The notes under the pieces are model-generated. The model was not told the DNA's origin, did not search any database, and saw only the letters and a list, made by a program, of their open reading frames with translations. From Bacteroides sp. CAG:530 (lineage in GTDB: Bacteria > Bacteroidota > Bacteroidia > Bacteroidales > Bacteroidaceae), in the NCBI GenBank assembly GCA_000434735.1, contig FR881229.1, positions 21,530-85,529 of the forward strand: DNA of 64,000 nucleotides, written 5' to 3'. Numbering within the stretch: position 1 is the stretch's first letter; each line of letters opens with the position of its first letter. Below, in pieces: positions 44,826 to 53,353 of this stretch. The position numbers were made by a program, and so were the translations under genes.

Positions 44826-46457
44826 ATGAAAAAAATATATCAATCTTTAATGATGATAAGCCTAGCATTTTCATCGTTTAGCACAACTGGGTGTCAGGAC
44901 TTTTTAACTGAAGACCCTAAAGGACAACTGGCAGTGACAAATTTCTTTCAAACCAAAGGCGACTTAGATAAATCACTCAATGCTTTATATGGAATTCTGG
45001 CCAACGCCATGTATGCCAACAACGCTATTGGATTTGACGCTGTAAGAGGAGACGATATAAGTACTCACCCTGCCAGTAACAAACAACCTATTCGCGAGGT
45101 AGACAGCTATGACATATCCGATAATAATACTTGGGTTGATGAGCTATGGACCAAACGCTGGGAAGTGGTGAAAGCAGCAAATTTTATAATAGAAAATGCA
45201 GGACGTACTCCTGTAGATAAGAAATATGTTAATGCAACATTAGGACAAGCCTATTATTGGCGTGCTTATTCATACTATTATTTAGTCACAACTTGGGGAC
45301 GAGTTCCTTTATGCGTAAAAGATGAAGTAGAATATAATATGCCTTTGGCCGAAGTAGAAGACATATATGCTCTCATCGTAAGCGACTTAAAGAACGCCGA
45401 AACAATGTTACCTGATAATTATTCAGAGGAACCATATGCACGTAACGGAGTGAATATCGCAGTAAACAGTGCTTCAGCTAAAGCAACTTTGAGCTATGTT
45501 TATATGACCATGGCAGGTTGGCCTCTAAATTTGGGAACAGAATATTATAAACTAGCAGCTCAAAAAGCAAACGAAGTAATTGAAGGGGTAGAAAAAGGGA
45601 CTTGGAATTATCGTTTACTTGATGAATATAAGCAAGTTTATTCAATGGAGTGGAATGAAAAGAACCCAGAAGTTCTTTTAGGAATACACTACAACTTGTC
45701 TTCAGGAGCATTGACAAATGCCGTAGTATGCGATTTTATGCAAGATATGGCTTATGGTGGTGGTTGGGAAGACACACATGGTGAAATAAAGTTTTGGAAA
45801 AACTTTCCCGACGGACCACGTAAAGAAGCGAGCTATTTCCCTAAAATCATTCTGCAAAGCGAAGCCAAAAGTGGAACACTACGTGATTGGTGGGAAGATC
45901 CAGACCCAACATCTCCTCGTACATGTTTAGCGCCTTGCTTTATGAAAAAAGTAGAAGGTTTGAATGGTGCTGAATTTGATTATACAAATCCTGCGGCTCT
46001 TAGCTTTGAAGGTCAAAAGCAACATCAAGTAATCAGACTTTCAGAAGTATACTGTTGGTTTGCAGAATCAGTTGGACGTGCTAAATTAGGTGGAGCTGAC
46101 AAGACTAAAGCCGTACGTTTGCTTAATGAAGTACGTAATCGCGCTGATGGTAAACAGAGTAATATTTATAATGAATCAATGAGCGATGACGAATTAGCAG
46201 AAGCTGCTTACAATGAACATGGTTGGGAAGTTGCTGGCTATTATTGGGCAAATATAGCAACTCGTGCACGAGATATGTTCAGACTGAATCGTTTAAAAGA
46301 TCATTTCGAGTATCGTAAAGAAAATCCACAGGTAGAAGTAGCTCCCGGTGTATTTGTCAGTGAATCTGTACCCGTTGCAGGAGTGTGGGATGACAGTAAG
46401 ATGTATTTCCCTTATCCGGCACGAGACGTGGTAAATAACCCTAATTTGAAACACTAA
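44826..46457 (+). CDS. RagB/SusD-family lipoprotein of the putative PUL
   Basis: The 543-residue lipoprotein has lipobox TTGC (Cys23), then QDFLTEDPKGQLAVTNFFQTKGDLDKSLNALYG. Core motifs are LGQAYYWRAYSYYYLVTTWGRVPLC and NSASAKATLSYVYMTMAGWP, with a C-terminal IRLSEVYCWFAESVGRA segment. It should capture the glycan at the cell surface for the SusC partner. The frame opens three codons earlier, but the ATG at 44826 gives a standard signal peptide. It ends 18 bp before the next gene. Confidence 0.95.
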   Translation: MKKIYQSLMMISLAFSSFSTTGCQDFLTEDPKGQLAVTNFFQTKGDLDKSLNALYGILANAMYANNAIGFDAVRGDDISTHPASNKQPIREVDSYDISDNNTWVDELWTKRWEVVKAANFIIENAGRTPVDKKYVNATLGQAYYWRAYSYYYLVTTWGRVPLCVKDEVEYNMPLAEVEDIYALIVSDLKNAETMLPDNYSEEPYARNGVNIAVNSASAKATLSYVYMTMAGWPLNLGTEYYKLAAQKANEVIEGVEKGTWNYRLLDEYKQVYSMEWNEKNPEVLLGIHYNLSSGALTNAVVCDFMQDMAYGGGWEDTHGEIKFWKNFPDGPRKEASYFPKIILQSEAKSGTLRDWWEDPDPTSPRTCLAPCFMKKVEGLNGAEFDYTNPAALSFEGQKQHQVIRLSEVYCWFAESVGRAKLGGADKTKAVRLLNEVRNRADGKQSNIYNESMSDDELAEAAYNEHGWEVAGYYWANIATRARDMFRLNRLKDHFEYRKENPQVEVAPGVFVSESVPVAGVWDDSKMYFPYPARDVVNNPNLKH

Positions 46458-46475
46458 CTATAATTGATCGGTAAT

Positions 46476-48743
46476 ATGAAATTAAAATATTTTTGTTTAG
46501 CTATTACTGCTATAGTATTTTCGCTATGTACAGCATGTAGCGATTTCGAGAGAGAAAGAATAGATGTAGAAGATATGAATTTATCAGGCAATGCAGTAAT
46601 CTTTGAGGCTGCTCCATCTTCAGATCAAGATCAAACCATACAAATAGAAACAGATATTCCATGGAAAGTTACTGTTTCTCAAGGCATAGAGCAATGGCTC
46701 ACTGTAACTCCTATGGAAGGCATTGGCAATGCAACACTTACTTTTCATGCAGATAAGAATAAGGGACCTGCACGTAGTGCTATTGTTACCGTATCTGCAG
46801 CTAGAGCTGAGCTGATGAATGTTACAGTAAAGCAAAAAGCTCAAAAGAAAGGCGACAAATACAATCTTGATAGCTTTAATGGATTGTTTAAATCTGGCGA
46901 AAATGATGCCATCAACCCTATTACCTTAGTTGACCATGAGGGTTGTGAAGACGGAAAGGGTATACGTATTTATACTCGCCCAGGAGAAGAACATATGGGC
47001 AACAATGGTGACCGCTTTAAGGTTAACACAGATAAAATGTATTATTCCGGACGTTATGAGTGGCGAGTTTATATCCCCAAATTAGGAATGAACGACCGTA
47101 CAAGTGTTGCAGGATTTATTTATAATGATGATCGCCATGAACTTGACTTTGAAATTTCCTCTGGCAAAGCAGAAGAACGTGCTAAATATGGCGCAGCAGA
47201 AGATGAGTTACTCTGCCTTATTTCTAGCCAAGCCAACCCAGTCGTAAGAGCAACTACAGTTATTAAAGCAGATGCATGGCACAACATTGCTATTGACATG
47301 AAACTTAATCAAGAAGGGAAATATGTTGCAGAATGGATAATAGATGACAAACCTATAACTTCTCAAGTAATGGCATTTGGAGAGGAAATTGCTTTCCGTT
47401 CAATTTTCAGCGTAGAGAATTTGATGGGTATGGGCGATCATGCTGCAACGCAAGAAAACTATGCCATCTTTGACTGGTTTGAATACATTCCTTACGATTA
47501 TTCAAAGAAGCCTATCGGAAGTTCAGAAGAATCAGAACCAGACGGTAAGGTTGTAAGATGGGATTTTGAAGATAATAAGGCCCCTACTGATTGGGAATCC
47601 GTAGGCAATGCTACTTTTGCCGATGGTTGGATGACACTTCCTATGCCATCATGCCATTCAGTGATTAATGAAGATATGGGCACGGGAAAAGTATCTTTCG
47701 AAATAGATGTACCTAAAATAGGTGTAGGCGAGAAGTATGTGGCTGGCCCTAATATAACAGTGAATAATGTACCGGGAGTTGAACGTTCATTCTCTATGTT
47801 CATATGGTCTGGCAGTCAAGAAGACCGTAATGCAGCTGGCGCTTTGCCTGGACAAATGATGGTGCGTTGTTATACAGAATCTTTGGGCATATTTAATGTT
47901 CCAATTGATCCGGGGAAGCATACATTTGCACTAGATTTACGCTTAAATGCTGATGATCAATATAATTGTACTTGGATAATAGACGGTGAAAAAGTAAAAA
48001 CATTCCAAACTTGGTACACTTCTGCAGAAAACAAATTTAGTCTACAATTTAGCACCATGTCAAATGGAGGAGGTTGGCAAGGACAGACTGAATGTTCAAC
48101 TAACTATGAAACTAAATACAACTACATTGAGTACAAGAAATACGGAGAAACCGGAGGTGAGGAAGAAAACAAACCAGCTTTCGAATTTAACGAAGCTCCG
48201 GCTGGTTGGAATTTAGGAGATGCATCTGTAAGTGAAGGATGCCTGAATATAGCTAATGGTCAAGTAGTAAAAACCGATATTTCAGCCGGAAAAGGTAGAT
48301 ATCGCTTCGAATTGGATGTGCCTAAAATTCCAGCTGGTGAAAAATGGTTTAATGGCATAAATATTTTTGCGACCAATGCAGAAGAGCGTACTTTCTCACT
48401 CTACATTTGTCCGGGAGCTCAAGCTTGGCGTGAATCTGCAGGTGCTATTCAAGGACAGATGCTTATACGTTGCTATACAGAATCTATGGACCCATTCTTT
48501 TTGGCAATAGACCCAGGCAAACACATTTTTGAGATAGAACTACAGTTAAATGAAAATGGATACCTGCCTATATGGTATATGGATGGAGATGAAATAACGC
48601 GCAAACAAACCGCTTATACTCCTGAAGAATTCACATTTGGATTAGAATTCCGCAGTTTTGCCGACGGTGGAGGTTGGCAAGGTGATAGTAATTGTACTAA
48701 TACCTATGTTGGCAAATATGCTTGGTTTGACTATAAACCTTGA
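46476..48743 (+). CDS. Surface lipoprotein: BACON domain, GH16-like domain and two tandem concanavalin-like domains
   Basis: A 755-residue lipoprotein (lipobox CTAC, Cys21, then SDFERERIDVED, acidic as in surface-exported lipoproteins). A BACON-like domain covers about residues 38-125 (TIQIETDIPWKVTVSQGIEQWLTVTPMEGIGNATLTF). The next 225 residues resemble a GH16-type beta-jelly roll with E222-L-D224-F-E226, the ExDxE arrangement of GH16 nucleophile, helper Asp and acid/base. Two further domains (about 355-560 and 570-755) are clearly related to each other (VSFEIDVPKI...GQMMVRCYTES...PGKHTFAL / RFELDVPKI...GQMLIRCYTES...PGKHIFEI) and lack the motif. This suggests a surface enzyme or glycan-binding protein. 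The ATG at 46476 is preferred over an upstream TTG. Confidence 0.82.
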   Translation: MKLKYFCLAITAIVFSLCTACSDFERERIDVEDMNLSGNAVIFEAAPSSDQDQTIQIETDIPWKVTVSQGIEQWLTVTPMEGIGNATLTFHADKNKGPARSAIVTVSAARAELMNVTVKQKAQKKGDKYNLDSFNGLFKSGENDAINPITLVDHEGCEDGKGIRIYTRPGEEHMGNNGDRFKVNTDKMYYSGRYEWRVYIPKLGMNDRTSVAGFIYNDDRHELDFEISSGKAEERAKYGAAEDELLCLISSQANPVVRATTVIKADAWHNIAIDMKLNQEGKYVAEWIIDDKPITSQVMAFGEEIAFRSIFSVENLMGMGDHAATQENYAIFDWFEYIPYDYSKKPIGSSEESEPDGKVVRWDFEDNKAPTDWESVGNATFADGWMTLPMPSCHSVINEDMGTGKVSFEIDVPKIGVGEKYVAGPNITVNNVPGVERSFSMFIWSGSQEDRNAAGALPGQMMVRCYTESLGIFNVPIDPGKHTFALDLRLNADDQYNCTWIIDGEKVKTFQTWYTSAENKFSLQFSTMSNGGGWQGQTECSTNYETKYNYIEYKKYGETGGEEENKPAFEFNEAPAGWNLGDASVSEGCLNIANGQVVKTDISAGKGRYRFELDVPKIPAGEKWFNGINIFATNAEERTFSLYICPGAQAWRESAGAIQGQMLIRCYTESMDPFFLAIDPGKHIFEIELQLNENGYLPIWYMDGDEITRKQTAYTPEEFTFGLEFRSFADGGGWQGDSNCTNTYVGKYAWFDYKP

Positions 48744-48754
48744 TTAATGTTTTC

Positions 48755-48810
48755 ATTGGGAGATTCAGTTTAATCATTTACTGAGATTATGCAAAACTGA
48801 ATCTCCCAAT
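48755..48810 (+). terminator. Perfect 17-bp hairpin between the two GH16-like genes
   Basis: ATTGGGAGATTCAGTTT (48755-48771) pairs perfectly with AAACTGAATCTCCCAAT (48794-48810) around a 22-nt loop. The sequence after it is ATAATAATG rather than a T run, so partial termination or 3'-end protection is more likely than a strict stop. Confidence 0.6.
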
Positions 48811-48867
48811 ATAATAATGACTTATATAAAAATAACCTTCGACAGAAGTATCAAACACCAACAGCTT

Positions 48868-49548
48868 ATGAAGCTAATATTTTTTACGTCTATTTTTTTA
48901 TTATGTTTTCAATGTGGACTGGCACAGAATAAAAATAATCACAAATGGAATTTTAATGATTTAACAGGTTGGCAATATGGACATCAAGACGACAATCCAA
49001 ATAACCAATGCGAAATCAGCAATGGAATATTAAAAATATTCACAAGGGCTAATTCAAGAGACAGAAAGAAAATACGCACAATAAATAAAGTATATACATC
49101 GGGCAGATATACTTGGAAAACTTATATTCCTCAGATGGGGAAACGTGACCAAGCCAGTGTAGGCTCATGGATATATTGTGACGACCACCATGAACTTGAT
49201 TTTGAAGTAGGATATGGAACTGCCAAAGCTAGAAAAGAAATAAGTGCAGAAGATGATGATATGCTGGCATATATGACAAGCCAAGATTTTCCGTTTACAT
49301 CAGTACCTATAAAAATTAAATCTGGCTGGCATATATTTGAAATAGACCTTAAATTGATAGAAGGGAAATATTTTGTTACATGGCTTATCGATAAACAAAA
49401 AAGGCATGAGATTCAGCTTCAATATGGTGCAGAAGTTGCCTTTCATATTTTTTGCAGCGTTGAAAACCTTATATTCTTAGGTGATCAAATTCCGCAACAA
49501 GAAAATTATGGACTATTTGACTATGTGAAATATAAATATCATAAATAA
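48868..49548 (+). CDS. Small secreted GH16-like protein
   Basis: The protein is 226 residues from the ATG at 48868, chosen because it begins the signal peptide MKLIFFTSIFLLCFQCGLAQ; the frame is open from 48817. The mature part aligns by eye with the GH16-like domain of the preceding protein: WKTYIPQMGKRDQASVGSWIY, HHELDFEVGYGTA, DDDMLAYMTSQ and SVENLIFLGDQIPQQENYGLFDYVKY. Glu109, Asp111 and Glu113 form the ExDxE motif. It is short for a GH16 enzyme and has no carbohydrate-binding module. It is the last gene of the putative PUL, separated from the rest by a strong hairpin. Confidence 0.75.
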   Translation: MKLIFFTSIFLLCFQCGLAQNKNNHKWNFNDLTGWQYGHQDDNPNNQCEISNGILKIFTRANSRDRKKIRTINKVYTSGRYTWKTYIPQMGKRDQASVGSWIYCDDHHELDFEVGYGTAKARKEISAEDDDMLAYMTSQDFPFTSVPIKIKSGWHIFEIDLKLIEGKYFVTWLIDKQKRHEIQLQYGAEVAFHIFCSVENLIFLGDQIPQQENYGLFDYVKYKYHK

Positions 49549-49601
49549 TATACGAATAGAGACTTGGCAGAAAAACTATACTTGTTCTGAAAACATTAAA
49601 C

Positions 49602-49756
49602 AAAGTCGTCTTACTTCGACCGATGTGAACGTTCATATCGTCTTACTTCGACCGATGTGAACGTGCGTAACGGTCGATATGAGCGTGCGTAACGGTCGAT
49701 GTGAGCGTGCGTAACGGTCGATGTGAGCGTGCGTATCGTTCGAAGTAAGACGACTT
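49602..49756. repeat. Inverted-repeat element, copy C, with expanded 22-bp tandem repeats
   Basis: AAAGTCGTCTTACTTCG (49602-49618) and CGAAGTAAGACGACTT (49741-49756) are perfect inverse copies over 16 bp. From 49649 there are four 22-bp units (49649, 49671, 49693, 49715), each starting CGRYCGATRTGARC and ending GTGCGTAA or GTGCGTAT. A second partial copy of the left arm (CGTCTTACTTCGACCGATG) begins at 49639, so the element has duplicated internally. The upstream flank ACATTAAAC resembles that of copy A (CTATTAAC). Confidence 0.92.
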
Positions 49757-49887
49757 CATTAAGGAATTAGTACGACTTATATAACGCGAATGCAAATGAT
49801 GTATGATTTTAGAACATTTTCCCCCAAATACAGTCACAGATATCTGTAAGACTGGCTCGTGGGACAATTACGAAAAAGCGATAAAAT

Positions 49888-49933
49888 CAAAAAAAATTGC
49901 TGGCAGAAGACTTATAGCATCTTCTGCCAGCAA
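49888..49933 (-). terminator. Rho-independent terminator of the esterase gene
   Basis: TTGCTGGCAGAAGA and TCTTCTGCCAGCAA form a perfect 14-bp stem with a 9-nt loop; read leftward it is followed by eight T. It lies 28 bp after the esterase stop codon. Confidence 0.92.
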
Positions 49934-49960
49934 CTTTAATATTATATACGGAAGTTATTA

Positions 49961-51187
49961 TCAGTCCAACTTAAGATTTAAGACTGTAGAAAAGCCGTAA
50001 CGGTCGTCGTGGCGACTTATATATGATTTATACAGACTTGCCACGGTACGTTTTACTTTCCCGCGGAACACTTCTTTACCGCGATAGCGAACTACTACCG
50101 GCTTAGAGTAGTCTATCATCTTGTCGTTCAGACCGATTGTCAGCTCGTCAGAGTAGCTGCGCTCTATGATAAACTCGTTGCCGTTATGACTTACTATTAT
50201 CAAGCCGCCCAACTGTAGTTTCTCTTCGGGCATCGACAGCCAATACATAGCCTTGTTAAGGTCAGTGCAGTCTTGCTTCCATACTACTTTATCGGGATAA
50301 GGATTACGTGTGAACTGACCCATCCACTTAAACGCAGCCGTGTCCATACGGTTCATCCAATGTCCGGTAGGAAGCATCTTAGCGTTGCTTATGTATCCAT
50401 CCGGGTCAAGGTCGCGCAACGCTTTCAGTGCGGCACACCACTCTATACCATGCTGATGACGGTCGTAAGCCGTGTCTTCTATTCCTACCCACATACCGAA
50501 AGGTAGATTTCGCAAACCTACGGGCGAGGTGTTACCCGGATGACCGGCGCACATCAACGCCGCAGCCCAACGGTCGGACATACGAGGTGCCATACGGAAT
50601 GTGCCGTCGCCGCCTGCCGAATAACCCGTAATGTATACTTTATCTGGATTAACGCCCATAATTACAACAGCCGACTGGATAAGTTCATCAAAGAAACCGT
50701 CAAGATACGGAAGACACCACATATTCCAAACGTTATGAAGCGAACGAGGAGCTACGTACACTCCCTCTTCGGGCTGATAAAGCCGTATCTGATTATTCCA
50801 TTGTCCGTCGTTTACCTCAGGAGTAGTTCCACCGCCGCCATGCATAGAGATGTAAAGAGAACGTCCGTCGGCTGGCTTCTCGCCATAAACACGATACATA
50901 AACTTCATGGTCAACGTGTCTCGACTGAAGGATTGTTTTTTCCAGATTTCATCGAAACGCTCATGCTGATGACGATAATACTCATCTTGCAATAAACGCA
51001 AAACTCTACCGGCTTCTTCTTGCGACAATGATTTGTTGGCAAACGACTGACGGTCTACATCGCCTCGCTCCGCAACCGGAGTGGCCAACCATTTTCTCAA
51101 ATCATCTATCACGGCACTCTTCGCTTTTCCGCAGAACAGAAAGGCTACTAAAAGTAAAAGACAAAACTTTTGTAACTTCGATTTCAT
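49961..51187 (-). CDS. Secreted alpha/beta-hydrolase (PHB-depolymerase/feruloyl-esterase-like)
   Basis: A 408-residue exported protein with signal peptide to about residue 25. The alpha/beta-hydrolase core shows an oxyanion motif MHGGGG (116-120), the nucleophile elbow GYSAGG (Ser190) and a candidate catalytic His276 in PTGHWMN; Asp238 in GIEDTAYD may complete the triad. It resembles poly(3-hydroxybutyrate) depolymerase or esterase-type hydrolases used on acylated polysaccharides, with an additional N-terminal helical region and a C-terminal beta-rich tail. The natural substrate is unknown. It has its own promoter and terminator, and it converges on the GH16-like gene, so membership of that PUL is not supported. 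Confidence 0.8.
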   Translation of the reverse strand: MKSKLQKFCLLLLVAFLFCGKAKSAVIDDLRKWLATPVAERGDVDRQSFANKSLSQEEAGRVLRLLQDEYYRHQHERFDEIWKKQSFSRDTLTMKFMYRVYGEKPADGRSLYISMHGGGGTTPEVNDGQWNNQIRLYQPEEGVYVAPRSLHNVWNMWCLPYLDGFFDELIQSAVVIMGVNPDKVYITGYSAGGDGTFRMAPRMSDRWAAALMCAGHPGNTSPVGLRNLPFGMWVGIEDTAYDRHQHGIEWCAALKALRDLDPDGYISNAKMLPTGHWMNRMDTAAFKWMGQFTRNPYPDKVVWKQDCTDLNKAMYWLSMPEEKLQLGGLIIVSHNGNEFIIERSYSDELTIGLNDKMIDYSKPVVVRYRGKEVFRGKVKRTVASLYKSYISRHDDRYGFSTVLNLKLD

Positions 51188-51215
51188 GCTTAATTCTAAT
51201 TGATTAATTATAACG

Positions 51216-51223
51216 CAAATATA
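51216..51223 (-). promoter_or_regulatory. -7 box of the esterase gene
   Basis: Read leftward, TATATTTG fits TAnnTTTG, 29 bp before the start codon. Confidence 0.55.
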
Positions 51224-51288
51224 CTTAATCTATCAAGATTTACCTCTTAATCACCGCATGAAATCGCACCGGACACCATGTGTATTTT

Positions 51289-51951
51289 TTAATCAATACG
51301 AGTGCCGCGCAATATTTCTCTTTTTCCACCCGGAGGGCCAGGCAGACGTTCCATCTGGAAGCCGGATGACTGAAGCATACGCCTAACAACGCCTTTTGCG
51401 CAATAGGTTACCAATATGCCTCCTGGATTAAGCGAAGCATAAAGTCGGTCGAACAACTCTTGGCTCCACATTTCGGGTTGTTTTTCGGGAGCGAAGGCAT
51501 CGAAGTAAATCACGTCGTAACCATCGCCAAACTTACAGGCGGTAAAATCCGCCTCAACCTTATGAAGAGTGAAGAAATCGGTCAACTGGCAATCGGTATT
51601 CCATGCCGCGGAATGCAACGCATAGAAATCTTCCGCACGCTGCGGACATATTTGTTCGGGGTACTTCAAGCTACGCACGGTATCTTCCGTCACCGGGAAA
51701 CGTTCGATAGTAGTATAATGTACTTTGCGCTGAGCACGGTCAGCCTCAAGCAAAGTAAGAAAAGCGTTCAGTCCGGTGCCGAAACCTATCTCAAGTATAC
51801 GAGGCGACACGGCAGGACTATGATTCAGCCCAGTACGGATAAATATATGTTCTGATTCTGTCAATGCCCCCTTTACTGAATGATAATGTTCATCCAATTC
51901 GGGCACATAAAGCGTATTGCTGCCATCGGCAGTCTGCTCTATCTTTATCAT
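51289..51951 (-). CDS. mnmD: tRNA 5-aminomethyl-2-thiouridine methyltransferase (MnmD, MnmC-N-like)
   Basis: The 220-residue protein corresponds to the methyltransferase half of MnmC without the oxidase. It has the SAM motif ILEIGFGTGLNAFLTLL, YFDAFAPEKQPEMWSQELF and the end GGILVTYCAKGVVRRMLQSSGFQMERLPGPPGGKREILRG. MnmD methylates aminomethyl-uridine at the wobble position of certain tRNAs. It is the last gene of a leftward series (purD, membrane protein, YqaA-type, mnmD) with short gaps. Confidence 0.92.
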   Translation of the reverse strand: MIKIEQTADGSNTLYVPELDEHYHSVKGALTESEHIFIRTGLNHSPAVSPRILEIGFGTGLNAFLTLLEADRAQRKVHYTTIERFPVTEDTVRSLKYPEQICPQRAEDFYALHSAAWNTDCQLTDFFTLHKVEADFTACKFGDGYDVIYFDAFAPEKQPEMWSQELFDRLYASLNPGGILVTYCAKGVVRRMLQSSGFQMERLPGPPGGKREILRGTRID

Positions 51952-51963
51952 ATTGATTCTGTT

Positions 51964-52428
51964 TTATAGTGTAGTATGAATTATACCCAACGTAGCTGCC
52001 ACCAATATTATATAACGCAGCAATTTACCAAGTGTCATAGAAACCGCTACAGATGGTACTGGGGCTTTCATCAAGCCCAAAGCTACAAGAATGGGACCGC
52101 CTATAATGGGGACGAAAGAAAAGAAAGCCATCCAGTAGCCGCGACGGTATATAAAATAGTTGGCACGCTCTAACTGCTTATGACTGATGCGCATATACTT
52201 TTCTATCCACTCCATTTTACCTAAATACCCTATCCAGTAGCAGGTGATTCCACCCAAAGAGTTTCCGGCAGTGGTGAACAAAATAGAAAGCACGGGGTCG
52301 AGTCCTAACCCTATGCAAGCAAGCAAAACCGCTTCGGAACAAAAAGGGAGTATAGTTCCTGCCCAAAAAGCGGCAATGAACATCCCAATATATCCCCAGT
52401 CGGTTAGGAGATGAACAAATGTATCCAT
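51964..52428 (-). CDS. YqaA/DedA-like small membrane protein
   Basis: The 154-residue protein has four or five hydrophobic segments and the pattern of the YqaA branch of DedA/SNARE-associated proteins: AFWAGTILPFCSEAVLLACIGLGLDP, AGNSLGGITCYWIGYLGK, and FIYRRGYWMAFFSFVPIIGGPILVALGLMK. DedA-type proteins are implicated in lipid flipping, but the substrate of this branch is not known. It overlaps the 3' end of the preceding membrane-protein gene by 25 bp, which indicates translational coupling. Confidence 0.88.
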   Translation of the reverse strand: MDTFVHLLTDWGYIGMFIAAFWAGTILPFCSEAVLLACIGLGLDPVLSILFTTAGNSLGGITCYWIGYLGKMEWIEKYMRISHKQLERANYFIYRRGYWMAFFSFVPIIGGPILVALGLMKAPVPSVAVSMTLGKLLRYIILVAATLGIIHTTL

Positions 52429-53351
52429 TGATTAAAAACGAGAAGTAACACCAATAAAGTAATGGTTGAATAAAAGACAATTCTTACGACACGGCCAAAC
52501 GACAATGCAAACAGGTGTCCGCCTAACACCGCTGTAGAAACAGCCGCCGCCGGAAGCAACGCATTGAGATAGCGTGGCTGAAGCAAGATAAGCAAGAATG
52601 TCCATACACCCATCCAGAAGATGGAAGTAAGCATGATACGTGTCTGTACTTTATCTTTAAATGCCGACTGCATATAAAATGCGCCATACACTATAAAAAG
52701 CAATAGCAAAGAGGCTAAAGATACTATCTGACTTATAGACAGCAAGGCATAATCGGTAAACGGATGAAACTGTACACATGCCGACAAGTACGGAACTACC
52801 AGACTAATATTGTCTGTATAAACCCCGTAGCTGAATAAGAACCAATAAGGAAGGGTAAGACCGATAATGCCAGCAAAGAAAGTCTTGGCACTCAATGAGC
52901 GCAAATAAATCATGTAGAAAAAGACAAACGGCGAAATCCATACCACGCATGGCACTATAAGCCCTGCCAAACCGGTGAACAGAAACGCATTGAATATGGT
53001 AGACGAGGCATCGTAGCTTTCATAACTGCGCAGCAGGCTGAATAGCATAAGCACAAACAGCGGTGCGACCACCGACTGTGTGGGACTTCCGTGAAAGAAA
53101 GTACCAACTGTATAAAACGCCAAAAGCAAACACGACGGCAAGGTGGTACGCGTACGCATCAGCGCAAAATGGGTATCCATCTCTATGAGCAGATAGGCTG
53201 ATAATCCACAGCAGCATAAAGACGTCAAGGCACTAAACCAATCTCCCGACAATGATAATGCCCATACTACCAGTGTAATGATAGAAACCACAGGAAGAGT
53301 TCCTCTCCCTGTGGCTATATCATATTGAAATCTGTCGCGTGTCGACAACAT
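52404..53351 (-). CDS. Multi-pass membrane protein (DUF6427-like), function unknown
   Basis: The 315-residue protein has about nine hydrophobic helices and no catalytic motif that I recognise. The N-terminal cytoplasmic stretch is MLSTRDRFQYDIATGRGTLP, and a conserved-looking loop FIYMIYLRSLSAKTF-like segment (FFYMIYLRSLSAKTFFAGIIGLTLPYW) lies mid-protein. This resembles the Bacteroidales membrane proteins encoded between purD and yqaA-type genes; the DUF6427 label is tentative. It starts 2 bp after purD and overlaps the next gene, so it is translated as part of the same mRNA. Confidence 0.65.
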   Translation of the reverse strand: MLSTRDRFQYDIATGRGTLPVVSIITLVVWALSLSGDWFSALTSLCCCGLSAYLLIEMDTHFALMRTRTTLPSCLLLAFYTVGTFFHGSPTQSVVAPLFVLMLFSLLRSYESYDASSTIFNAFLFTGLAGLIVPCVVWISPFVFFYMIYLRSLSAKTFFAGIIGLTLPYWFLFSYGVYTDNISLVVPYLSACVQFHPFTDYALLSISQIVSLASLLLLFIVYGAFYMQSAFKDKVQTRIMLTSIFWMGVWTFLLILLQPRYLNALLPAAAVSTAVLGGHLFALSFGRVVRIVFYSTITLLVLLLVFNQWIHLFIS

Positions 53352-53353
53352 AT

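Larger units (their letters stand above)
49549..49960. other. 412-bp convergent intergenic region
   Basis: It contains inverted-repeat element copy C (49602-49756) and the terminator of the leftward esterase gene (49888-49933). A 65-codon frame at 49803-50000 runs through the terminator and into the esterase gene and is not credible. Nothing else was seen. Confidence 0.75.

Noticed and set aside
49602..49756. CRISPR-like array (22-bp periodic repeats)
   Set aside because: The units are contiguous with no unique spacers and no cas genes are nearby; it is a tandem repeat inside an inverted-repeat element.
49643..49867. 74-codon frame with repeated RYARSHR
   Set aside because: The apparent peptide repeat is produced by the 22-bp DNA repeats of element copy C.
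49803..50000. 65-codon plus-strand frame
   Set aside because: It runs through the terminator hairpin of the esterase gene and into that gene on the opposite strand.
49961..51187. Esterase gene as a member of the adjacent GH16-like PUL
   Set aside because: It is on the opposite strand with its own promoter and terminator, and a repeat element separates it; co-regulation cannot be supported from sequence.
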